A DNA stretch of 64,000 bases from Desmodesmus armatus (Eukaryota; Chlorophyta; Chlorophyceae; Sphaeropleales; Scenedesmaceae): assembly GCA_007449985.2 (NCBI GenBank), contig VIIQ02000004.1:186001-250000 (forward strand). The letters are read 5' to 3'. Made by a program: the position numbers and the translations under genes. Each line of letters opens with the position of its first letter. Positions within the stretch are counted from its first letter, which is position 1. The notes beneath the pieces were generated by a model. That model had not been told where the DNA came from. It made no database searches and worked only from the letters and a program-made list of their open reading frames with translations. Below, one piece after another: positions 43,978-55,746 of the stretch.

Positions 43978-46507
43978 ATGCAGCGGCGTGCAGGGCAGCT
44001 GTTGCCGCTGCTGCGCCCACAGCACCAAGGCAGCCGGGGCTTCCTGCAGCAGCTCAGCAGCCTGTCAGGTGGAAGCAGCGACGTCAGCAACAGCAGCAAC
44101 AGCACAGCCGTTCAGCAGATGCAGTCCCACCTTGGTTTGTTGCAGAAGAGCATACAGTTTGAAGTGCAGGGCTGCTACGTTGACACCAAGGTGGGCGTGT
44201 TGCCCTATGGCATATGAAAGCTTGTGTGTGTCGCCATGGATGCTCATGCAGCAACAGTAGGCTAGCAGCAGTTGCTGCTGAGCAGCAGGTGCAAGCCGAC
44301 ATGCTCGTGTGGGGCTTAATGTGCACAAAAGGGGAGGCACACCCAAGTTGTGAAGAGAGGTGCATAGCTACAAGAATACATGTCTGTGACTTATTGGTGG
44401 TAGCGTCTGTTGAGGAGCGCTACTGGCGCTGGCATGACGTGTTCTTACACAATTCATGACACATGACAGCACCCGCTTACTTGTACACCTGCCAACCTGC
44501 CCCCCCCCCCCCCCTGCAGGGCGAGAGTGAGAGCTTCTCCCAGTATGCGTCTAGAGCACTGCGAGAAGTGCAAGCACAGATGGCAGCTGCAGTCAAAGAG
44601 ACCACTGCCACCACCAGCAACAGCAGCAGCAGCAGCAGCAGGATTACGCGTAGCGCATACGACAGCGTCGCCCCCAGTGTGCTTGACTTTGCGCAGCTGC
44701 TGACGCAGTACAGCGACTACAACCCGGCACAGCGGCGGCAGCTGCTGGATGCGCTGCAGCAGCAGCTACTGCCACAGGTAGGCTGCAGCAATTTTGACAG
44801 CAACAATGTGTTGTTACGCAGCTCAGCTCCAGTGCATGACTTAGCACAGCCTGCTGGCCCACTGAAAAATCAAGTACCACCCACTGTCAAGCCCAAACCC
44901 TGAACTCCAGGGAAATGCACCGGCGTATGTGCATTTTATTTGATTTATTTAATTTTTGTCCTTATTTAATTTTAGTCCTATCTAATTTTAGTCCTACTTA
45001 ATTTTAGTCCTATTTAAATTTAGTCCTATTTAATTTTAGTCCTTCTGCATGGTGTGGCCAGCCAGCTCTTGCAGCTCTCAGCGGGATGTGATGCAATCTG
45101 TCAGTCAGTTGGTTTGTCAGTCAGTCAGGTAGTCAGATGGGCAGGGCAGGTAGGCCTCAGACAGAGGGAGCCCCCCCCCCCCCCCCCATTCCCCCCCATC
45201 CTCAGTGCTCCTACCTGCTTGACCTGAAGACTGAGTTGCAGCGCTCAACCAAGCTTAGTCATCAGCCCTGCTGATACTGGAGGCCAACAAGCAGGCTTCT
45301 TATGTCTCCAGTGAGACATTACGTTCAACGTGGTTACACGTGTGTCATGTGTGCTTGCTCTCCCTTTTGCAGGTGAATACATTAGTAGGGCTGCCAACAC
45401 CCGCAGCGCCCCAACCAGCCGCACCACACAGCAGCAGCAGCAGCAGTGCCTCAGTTAAGCGTGTCGCTGCAAGCACTGTGCAGCCAGAAGGCAACAAGCA
45501 GCAGCAGCAGCAGCAGCCAACCAGGAGGCCTGGTCCACAAATCGGCCCCGCTGCCGCCAGGCGGACACGCACCGCAACAGCAGCTGCGCCGCCGCCGCCG
45601 CCGCCCCAGCAGCAGCAGCAGCAGCAGCCGCAACAGCAGCCACAACAGCAGGAGCAGCTGCCACAGCAGCCGCAGCAGCAGCAGCCACAGCAGCAGCAGC
45701 CACAGCAGCAGCCACAACCGCAGCAGCAGCAGCCACAGCAGGTGACCAGGCCGGCAGGTCCCCCTAGAAGGCCTGGTCCCCCCTCACCACGCCGACCACC
45801 TGGTCGGGCGCAACAAGCACAAGTTGCCACACCACCACCGCCACTACCAGCAGCAGTCAGTGAGCAGTTAGCTGGCAGCACTACAGCAGACACTGCTGAT
45901 GTTGAGCATGACGGGCGTCCGATGTCATCCAGTCAGCAGCAGCAACAGCAGCAGCAGCAGGCGCAGCCGCCGCCTGCCCCAAGGCGCAGCTCTGGCCCTC
46001 CCCGGCCACCAAACCGCCCGGTAGCCCGCCGCCCGGCTTCACCTGCTGCCACGCCAGCAGCAGCACCAGCATTGCCAGCAGCAGCCGCAGCACCAGCATT
46101 GCCAGCAGCAGCCGATGCTGCTGACGCATCTGCACAGGTAGCTGCAGGGGCAGATGCAGCCAGCCCAGTTGATGCTGCTGTTGCTGCTGAGCACACTTCA
46201 CAGCAGCAGCAGCAGCAGCAGAAGCGGGGTCCTCCTCGCCCGCCAATACGCACCCACTCCAGCCCGCCAGGCATGAAGCGGCCACCCTCACCACCAGCCC
46301 CTCCTCCTGCTGCTGCTGACGTGGCACATACCCCTGTCAGCAGCAGCAGCAGCAGCAGCAGTAGCTCGTCTGTCCCTCCAGCACCCCATCAGCTGCAGCG
46401 GTCCCTGAGTGCCAACGGGCCCTACCCGCCCAGGAGGCACACCCCCTACCCCCCTGCTGCGACACTTGCTGAGCTACAGCAGCAGCAGCAGCAGCAGCAG
46501 CAGCATG

Positions 46508-46541
<34 letters not shown>

Positions 46542-46717
46542 CAGTGCTGCGAGTCTGCTGCCAGCCTGGCAACTCTACTGGGACCTGCCAGAAGTGCTTG
46601 GGGGTCCTGCTAGGGAACCTACTGTTGCAGCAACAGCAGCAGGTGGAGCAACAGCAGCAGCAGAAGGTGGCAAAGTGACGCTGGCAGAGTCTGACTCAGA
46701 AGGAGAGGAGGGTGCCG

Positions 46718-46771
<54 letters not shown>

Positions 46772-49700
46772 CCAGCACCAGCACCAGCAAGAACAAAGCT
46801 CTCACGGAGGCCAAGTGGGAGGCACTGGTGGCATCAGCACGGGCCTACCATGAACGCGCGCAGCAGGAGCAGCAGCGGCAGCAGCAGGAGGCGGCAGGGC
46901 AGCTGAAGCAGCGGACGTGAGTGTGTGTGCGGGGGGGGGGGGGGGGGGGGGGGGTCGTGTTGTGGGTTCGTGGTGGTTGACCGAGGAAGGGGGGCGTAGT
47001 GGTGTGTTGATAATTACGCTGGTGGAGCTTAGAGCAATTCAAAGAGGGGCCGACTCAAGCAGCGGACGTGAGTGCTGCATTAGGGGTGAGGAGGTGTGGT
47101 GCTGAGCATCGTCACTTGGCACCTACTGGACTACTAAGCATCACATTACTTGAGTTGGGTTGTGCAGGGCTGCGTGTTACCTTTCCGGGTCTGCTTCTTG
47201 CTTTGTGCTGAGCTGTTGTCATGCCGTGCTGTACCAAGCTCTGCTGTGCTGTGCCGTGCTGTGCTGCAGGGGTGCGTGGCTGCGTATGCGTGAGAGTCGC
47301 CTGACCGCCAGTGCCCTGTGCAACATGCTGTGCTGGTTTGGCGGTGAGGACAAGGGAGACCATGTGCGCTTGTGGAGGGAGAAGCTGGGACTGCAGAAGC
47401 CTCCACCAGGTGAGTTTTGGTGACTTCAGGAGAACAATCAATAAGGTATCTGATTATAATTTATAAATAACTACACATATTTATTATCATTTATACTTAT
47501 ATAAGTAAATTATATAAATAAATATATATTATACAGTGGCCTCCACCACGTGAGTTGGGCAGCACTATCACCCTCATTTGCCACTGTTTGTGAATATGCA
47601 CAGTGCGCTCAGTTGGTTATGCTGTCACTTTTGGGGGGAGTATGTTACATGGACATTTTCGCCAAACAACAATGGCATTGCCCACCAGGATCGAGCCAGG
47701 TGAACCTCATAAGTTGTCTCCCCTGCGGTGGTTTGCACCACCTACACCGGGTTGACCAAAAAGGCAGAACCACCAGAATTGCAGCAAGTGCTAGCCATGC
47801 TAGGAACCTATTGTGTGCAGAGGTGAGGGCAGGCGACTATACCAGTGTGGACACAAGAAACAGAACAAAGTTAGTCAAATCTTTCACTGTTGGGATTGAT
47901 GGAAGGACCAAACAGGCCTTAACACCAGGCAGGGATCCAGAGAGAGAGAGAGATGACGCGGAGTGCCAGGCACACCGCGTTGTTTAAGGGGGAGAACGTG
48001 TGTGACTGCTCTGCAGTCGCCACGTCCCCACCATGCCCCCAGGTGCAAGAGACACCCTAGGGGTCAAGGGGGTTGTTTAAGCTTTCTTCTCTTCTTGTGT
48101 GAGGTTTCATTTTGGAGGTGCACTTCGTTTTTCCTTTTGCTCCATGTTGATCTGGCGTATGTTTGTGCATTTTTGACGGCTGCATGTCTTGTGTTCCATA
48201 TTTCTTCCACATGTCTACCTGCCAGGTGGTGCAGTCTTCTCAGCAGTCTAGGCAATGCTGGTCCTACAACTCCCAATCCTTTCAGCTTTTCTTCTGTGTT
48301 TTTATATATGCAGCCGGACACTCCTAGCATAATTGTGGTGAGTTTTACTTCCGCTTTGGGGTCGAATATCTGTAATGCTTTCATCAGACGGTCGTGCTGA
48401 CGTTCTGCTCGTGTTTCCTGCTGAGACGGGTCTGTATCTCTGCAATACTTTATCTCTAGCAGCTCGTAACTCCTGGCGTGGTTCTCTGTCCGTACGAGCA
48501 TGGCGTCTGGTTTGCAGTGCGCACTGATTCGGCGCTTCATCCCTACAGGCATATCTTTCGGGAGGGCGGCGAGAGGGATTCTGCTTTTGCTTTTCATGAT
48601 CGCGCATCTTCTGCTCAAACCTACATCGCTCATAGCCAGTTCCTTTGCTCTATCTCCGTCGTTGATCGCCTGTACGATCAGGGAACCCGCGTCGTTGTGC
48701 CTCTTGGTGACCGCCCCGGACAGCGCCGGGCAAGCACTCAATGCGTGGTGTCCGCCATCCTGTTGGCCACAGAGTGGGCAGCTGCAGGTGCTGCTTAGCT
48801 TGTATCTGTTTAGCAATTTGTTGGTCGGCAGCAGGCCCCATCTGTACTGAAGAATGAGTTTGCGTCTTCTGTGCAGGACTTGGTTGTTGTTCATGAAAAG
48901 GTGGCTGTATTTTGGGTGTACGTTTTTGGCTTGGTCGGCCCACGCGCTGTAGTACACAGTTGACGTGTTTGCGCTACCCAGTGCGCAGTCCTGTTTTGCT
49001 GTGTTTTTCAGAGTTTCTGCCAAATTTGCAATGGGGGTGTGTTCGCGCCTGGTATCTGTCTTGGTGACAACTTCTTCAATGGAGTACGGCCAGAAGTAGG
49101 TTTCTCTTGCATTACTCTGTACTTTGGAAGTGATGGTTGGTTCTTGTTTTTCTTTGGCCACTTGTACTGCCATGTGATCCGCCATCTCGTTTCCATATAC
49201 ACCTATGTGGCTTGTGACTTTCCAAAGGTGTAAGGTTGCTTGCGACTGTCGCAGCCGTTGCACTATGTCTGTCAGCAAGCTGTGATGCCGGTGCTCTCGC
49301 ATATCTTGTGGGTTGGTTATCATCTTGTGTATTTGATACATGGACGTCTGGCTGTCTGTGGCTACATGGATCTCTTCCTTTGGGCCAGGTTTAGCCAGTA
49401 CATAGGCTTCCCTTATACCCACTAGCTCTGCCCGTGTGATGGTATTGACGTTGGGCAAGTACCTATCGTTTTGCGCTGCGCAGGAGCCTCCTGTGATGGT
49501 GCAGTTGGTTGTGTGAGCGCGGGCTTCGCTGGCATACTTATCTGCTGGTTTGTAAATAGCTGCCGCTATGCTGACCCCTTTGCCTTCTATCTTGATGGCG
49601 CTGCCATCAGTGTAGTAGAAGTCTCTCCAGTCAAAGCGTAGAGGTGGGGGTGTGTTGGTTTCTTGTGGAGAGCATTTTGAGAGGTCTGGTGCTTGCCATC

Positions 49701-52700
49701 CCTCTTGTGGGTCTGGTGCTGGGGCTGCCCAAGTTGAGTTTTTGAAGGCTTTGGTGCGTGGAAGGCGCGTTTGCGTCCAGATTTGCTCTGGCGACCAGGC
49801 ATTTGGATGGCATTGTATGCGCACTACGTGCTTGCTAGTTGCTCGTTGTCCCTTCAGGTGGGCAGTGCAAAGACGTGACATACTGTACAGCCAGCTATGG
49901 TCAGATGTGTGCTTGGGTCCAAGAGATGCGTACCCTTCAGTATTACCAACGCTTACGATGTGCAGCCCCCATTTGGAGGGAGTCTGTTTTTGGAAGGGGG
50001 ATGTGCCGGGGGCATCCCTGTGCATGGCCGTGTGTGGGATGGTCAACAGCCCGCGGCACCAGCCTTTGTACCTCTGCAGTGTAGAGCTGTATGGGTTGCC
50101 CTTGTCTCCGTTTGTTGGGAGCGCTAGGACAGTGAGGGTGGGGGTCCGTGTATGTTGGGCGCTTTGCAAGGCCCATGCAAGGGCTCTTTGGGCTTGCTTT
50201 GTATCGCATGGTGGAGTCGCAAGTGACAGCCCTGTCCACCTGACAGAGAGGCTGTCGTAGCTGGCTCCGAAGGCTGCATCTTCAGCATGCTCGGTCCAAA
50301 AGTTATGGGTGGTGGGGTGCACTGTGAAGGGCGTCGTCATGCGTTCAGTGGCGCCTTGGAATGTGTTCAGGATGATGGCTTTCAGGTTCGGTGAGATCGT
50401 GTTGTCTATATTTTGTTGTTTGTTGTTCTTTTTGCCGTAAATGCTGTATCTGGTGCACAATTTTGCTATTTCGTTTTCTGTTGAATCTTGTGGTGAGTTC
50501 TGTTGGTGGCGCTGAGACAGGTGACGGAGAGTCTGCGGTGTAAGCATGCCACAGCACGCGCCATCCGGCTGGTACACACATGCCGCCGTGACCGTGGTCA
50601 GTGTAGGCTCCGCTTTGGGGGGGCTTGGCAGACTGATCCCCTCCACTGTCCTCATTGCAATTGTGCTCTTGCCTTGGGGGTGGATGTCCACGTGTGGATT
50701 GATGGGCGCCGGGTGAATGTGAATTTGCTTCCGGATGGTGTCTCCTAGTGTCATGTCATAGAGGCGTTCACTCGCTCGTTGTTGGTTGCTCTGCGCTGTC
50801 GCACGGCACTCAGGTCGTACTTCGCGGGGCATGGTACTGGCACCCAGCAGGATGTCCAGTGCTTGAATTGCTTCCTCTGTCCCGTTTGCCCTTACTGTTT
50901 CTGTTGGTTCTGGGCAGGGTTTGATCCTGACTTTGAACAGTGTCAGCTTGTCCTTGTCTTCTGCAGACAGCTCACCTACTTGGCATTCCCAGCACTTGCC
51001 ATTGGTGTACTGGTTGTTTCGTCGCGTACGCGGACCGTGGCTTATGCAGGTTGTGTGGCAGACCCGATTACATGATGTACATTGCAGTATATCCTGGTCG
51101 TACTTTTCTGTCGGCTCATATTGTAGGGGGGTGATGTCTGTCCAGCAGCATTCACATGGCCGTGTCAAGTTTAGCATTGCTTTGTCAGCAAATGTGGCTG
51201 GGGTGGCAGTCTGAATCTCGTAGCCCATGATGGTTTGCAGCTCTGCCGCCCAGCCCGGCATTATGGCTTCTTTCCACTTGACTATCACTTGCTCCTGAGT
51301 TTCCCCTTGTTGACGGCGCCGTTTGCCTTTGCCTATGTGCGTTGTTGCCTGTGCCAATCCCTCTACTGAGACAATCTCATCCGTTGAGGGGTCCATGTAT
51401 GTGGTGTATAGCTTGAGAGCTGCAGCGGGTGTGGGTTTCATGGCCTTGAATGCAGCGTAACCTGTCTGTGCTTTGGGGGTTCTGCTGGAATAGGTTTGTC
51501 CACCTTGGCGAATATTGGCTGTTTTGTGGGTCCGTGCCTGGGTTAGTTTGTTTCTGTACGTGTCCAGGGTGTCCCGCATTTCTAGGAGTGGGGTAAGGGA
51601 CTGGACCTTGTAGTTTGAGAGTAGTTCCAGAGGTGTGTGTGGCTTGCTTGTGGGGTTGGTTGGCCATCTTACCTTGAGAGTTTGGAGCACCTGTGGGTGG
51701 AGTGGAACTGGTGTTGCAGGTGTCTGGGGTGTTGCTGTTTGTTCACCGGTGGCAAGAGTGTGGGCTAGTCGCCCCCAAGCTCTTTGATGTTTTGTTTTGA
51801 CAAGGCGGCTGCTCACCAGCCTTCGTAGGTGGGAGGGTGGAAGGACGTGTGTCCTGTTTGGAGACAATAGTTGCTCTATCCTGTTTACTCCGATGTGTTG
51901 TAAGAGGTACATGTCTCGTATGATTTGGGTGTCTAGGCTGTCTGGTACCGCTGCTGCAATTGCCTGTGGTATGTTGGTGAGTTGAGAGGGGATGTGGTAC
52001 TCTTTGGCGCCCCGTTGCAGAGTCAGTCCCACCTTTTCAAAGGACATCAATTGCCGCACTCGCAGGCTGTGATTGAGCAGGTGTGGAAGGTGCTGTGTCA
52101 TGACTACATCCACTCCTTGTAGTTGCATATCGAGCATTGCTTGTGTTATGACCCCTAATGCACCCGGCGCATTTAAAGAGCGGGTCAGTCTCTGGATGTT
52201 GCACACCGTCTGTTCTGTCTCCAAGGAGTGACATCCTAGGCCACCTTGACTTTTGCTGAGGTGGGCCGCTGCTGACGACATGTGTACGGGCAGGCGGTAG
52301 GCTTGTTTGGTGGCACGTGTGAGCAGTGAGTCGAGGCTCTTGATCTCTGCTCGGGTGTAAGGGCTGGCAACAAATGAGTAGGCTATGGATGTGCGGAGTG
52401 ATGTTTCTATGATGCGTTGTTTTTGTCCTGTGGTCAGGGGGCTGCTCTTCAGGTGTTGAACACGAGAGCGGATGTCCTTCAGAGTGGCTGCAAGTTGCGG
52501 CTTGTAGTTGAGGTCGACTGTGAGGAGGACGCCTAGGTGCTTGAAGGGAGAGGTGGGTGGGAGGAAGGTGACGCTCTGGGTGTCTGCACCAGGGGCTCGA
52601 AGGCTGCATGGTTCAGGGGCTAGCCTAACTGCACCCAACATGGTTCTTAACCGTTCCTCATCATATGGGTGTGTAGGCAAGCTACCATGTAGAGCGCCGG

Positions 52701-55700
52701 TGATCTGGCTTTTGGTCGCGTTGACCTGCAGCTTACCCCACTCTGCATATGCTGCTAGCTTTCGGGCTTGGTGTTTCATGTTGGCTAGTCCTTGTTTACC
52801 TCCAGTGATTACGTTCAAATCGTCAGCATAGGTGTTGTCAGTCATCTGGTGTTGGTCCTGAAGGTTGGGGTCGTGCGCCAATGCCCCAAACTTGTAGCCC
52901 TTGTTGCCTGCCCTTAGCCACCTCAGCAGTGGTTCCATATACAGTATGAAAAGGAATGGAGAGAGGCTGTCACCTTGAATGGTGCCCCGCCCAAAATCAA
53001 GTGGGTCTAGGTCTCCATGGGGGGTCCGCACCACTGTGCGTGCGTTGGTGTAGAGGTCTTTGACAGTTTCTATGGCATCGGTTGGGAACCCCAGGTCATA
53101 CAGTATCATGAGCAGCTTCCTGTGTGAGATGGTGTCAAATGCTTCTGTCATGTCAGTGAACAGCAAGAAAATGTCTTGCTTTGTGAGCAGTGCGTCTTCC
53201 ATGGCCATGATCATCATCTCAATCTGTTGGGCCGTAGCCCGTTTGTTCCTGAAACCCCCTTGCGACGCTGTGAGGAAGCCTGATCTTTCAGCTCTGTCCG
53301 TCATCGCCATTGTTATCATCTTGGTCCACAGCTTGTACATTGTGTTTTCCAGTCCTATGCGTCTGTAGTACTTGAGTTCTAGTGGCGTGCCCTTGTTCTT
53401 GTATAGCAATATTGTAGTGGATTCTTTCCAGGAGTCAGGGGTCAGCCCTGTTGTCCACATGATCTTCACCATGTTGTGGAGTGTTCTATGGGCAGTTGGC
53501 GGGAGGGTGCGTAAAATTTCGTTCGGAATGCCGTCCGGCCCCGGGCATTTTCCCAGGCGCAAGGCAGCGAGGCATCTGTGGAAGGCAAATTCATCATCAA
53601 TCAGGTCATACATCCATGTCCTGTCTTGCAGTTCGGGTTGCGACATCATCCCATTGTATGCGGCAAACTCCGGGGTGTCGAAGGGGTACTCCCTGTTAAC
53701 GTGGGGAAGGTATTCCGTGGGGGTATTCAAGTCGTCTGGGTTTGCTAGTTTGCGTGAGTAGTAGTCTGTCATCTCCGCTTTGATCGTCTGCGCGTCCGTG
53801 GTCACTGCTCCAGTCGCGGTTTTCAATGCCCTCAGGGCAAGGCGGGGAGTGGGCTGGTGGCGTCCTGTGGCGATTCTATTGCCTATTTTTTGGCGCTTTT
53901 CGGCCAGTTCTTGGCTTTGTTTGGCTGCTTGCTGGGCCCACAGTCGAGGGTGCTCATCATCAATGGCGTTGAGCTTGTGCTTCAGTGTGGTGTACGCAGC
54001 TCTCAATGTAGCGAGCACGGGTTCCCCTTGGTGGCGCTGAGCCCTTTCATGCACAGCTTCTTGCAGCATCTGCTGTTCGAACTCATCAGGCAGGTGCATG
54101 TCTGCATCTGTGACGGTCCTTATCATCCTGAGTTTTGTTGAGGCTATTTAGCCGCGATGATACTCTTGCGTTGTTTGGCGATCGTTCGCGGGCAGTGGTG
54201 GCCACGGGTTGCACCTGGGTCTATTGTGATGGTAGCGCATGTGGTTAGGGCTATAGAGTGTGATTGTGCAAGCGCATCTGTGATCTGCTTGCCGAGGGCA
54301 TTCACAACATCCCTTGCTTGGGTGTGGTCTATGTGGGTCAGTGGCTGCGGCTTTGTGGCGTTAGGGCAAGATGTTTCTACTTCATTCCAATGTGGCCTGA
54401 CCTGTGTCTCGATAATGCGGTCAGTGTTGCCCGCCAGGTCACCCCAGAGTTGTGCTTGTGTGCTGGCAAGCGCGTGGCGTAAGGCTCTTGTGTCTGTGGG
54501 GGCCATTGGTGTTTTGAGTTTTGTAACGGGATGTGTTGCTGTGGTGGGGGTCAGGGGTGGCATGACCCCTAGTTGCATGTATTGTATCTTGGCAATCAGT
54601 ACATCGTGGTCAAGGTTTGTGCCAGCCATACTTTGTGTTTCAGTTTGTGTGTGCAGCAGAGGTTTCAGACTGAGTATGTCGTCCAGGCGACTGTAGGGGG
54701 TGTCATCAGCTCCCTTTCTGTAGGTGAGGCTCCTTGCTGTGCCCTGAACAGGAGCGTCGAGCGCAATCAGGCCGTTGGCTGCTATGAAATCTCGGTGGAG
54801 GGTGTCTGCAGGATGAGTCTTGCCGCTGACTCTGTCTTCTTGGTGCACGACGGCGTTGAAATCTCCAGCTATCAGCATTTGGTCTTGGTTTGCCCGGGCA
54901 TCAGTGACAAGTTTGGAGGCGTGTTTGTATAACTCCTTTCGGGTTGGCATTTGGTGTGGGCAGTACATTGCCACCAAGTGCACAGGCGTAGAGTTGGGTC
55001 GCCTCAGGCTTGCATGTATCAGGAAGCCTTTCAATTCAGCGGGGGAGGATAGTACCTCTAGCTCCCCTAACTCTGTAAGTGTCTTTGATACGGCAATCAA
55101 GACCCCTGCTTTACTTGCATTGGGGTGTGTTGTGTGCTTTACAGTGTAGCCTGTGAACAGCCGGTGCAGCCATTGCTTTTGCGGCTGGGTTTTCAGTTTG
55201 GTCTCTGTTACTATCAGAATGTCCGGAGGCTGTGGTGTGCTCAGTATGGTCAGGCAGGGATCCAGCAAGGCTTGCGCAAAGTAGTGACAGTACAGGGTTT
55301 TCAAAGCTTGGACATTATGCAGAAATTGCATGTTTCAGAGAGCACGAATTTTTAAAGGAGGGAAGGGGAGATGGAACTGCCGCTGCATATGCTGCCACTG
55401 TGCTGTCATTCCCTCATTACTGGATACTTTCACCACATAGTGGTACTCTCCAGACCTAGTTAACTGCCGAAGCCGAAGCTTGGTATCACCACGCGAATTT
55501 GATGCAAGGGGCCATGCAAAGAGCTATGCTGCAACTCCTGCAGGGTGGTAGAGGCAATCAGTGCGGGAGAGGGGCTTATTGGGTGCTCTGCATGCAGTAA
55601 TCTGCCCGTCACTCCAGCCCCGATGCTGCTTCCTGCTCTTGACTGCCTGTTGCTGCTGCTGCTGCTTCTGCTGCTGCTTCTGCTGCTGCTGCCGCCGCCG

Positions 55701-55712
55701 CCGTGCCGTCGC

Positions 55713-55746
<34 letters not shown>

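Larger units (their letters stand above)
47996..55331 (-). mobile_element. Non-LTR retrotransposon with two endonucleases (Dualen/RandI-like), near complete
   Basis: Lies antisense within intron 4 of the YqaJ gene. It carries an apurinic-type endonuclease frame followed by a 2020-aa frame with reverse transcriptase, PHD-like finger, RNase H, CCHC finger and a PD-(D/E)XK restriction-like endonuclease. Having both endonuclease types is the mark of the Dualen/RandI group known from Chlamydomonas. The open frames have no internal stops, so insertion is probably recent. Limits given here run from the EN start codon to a hairpin just past the RT stop codon; the true 5' and 3' ends and target-site duplications could not be fixed by eye. 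No poly(A) tail was seen. Confidence 0.85.

Noticed and set aside
48500..54141. Several + strand frames opposite the retroelement
   Set aside because: Antisense shadows of the intact RT and endonuclease frames with no motifs of their own.
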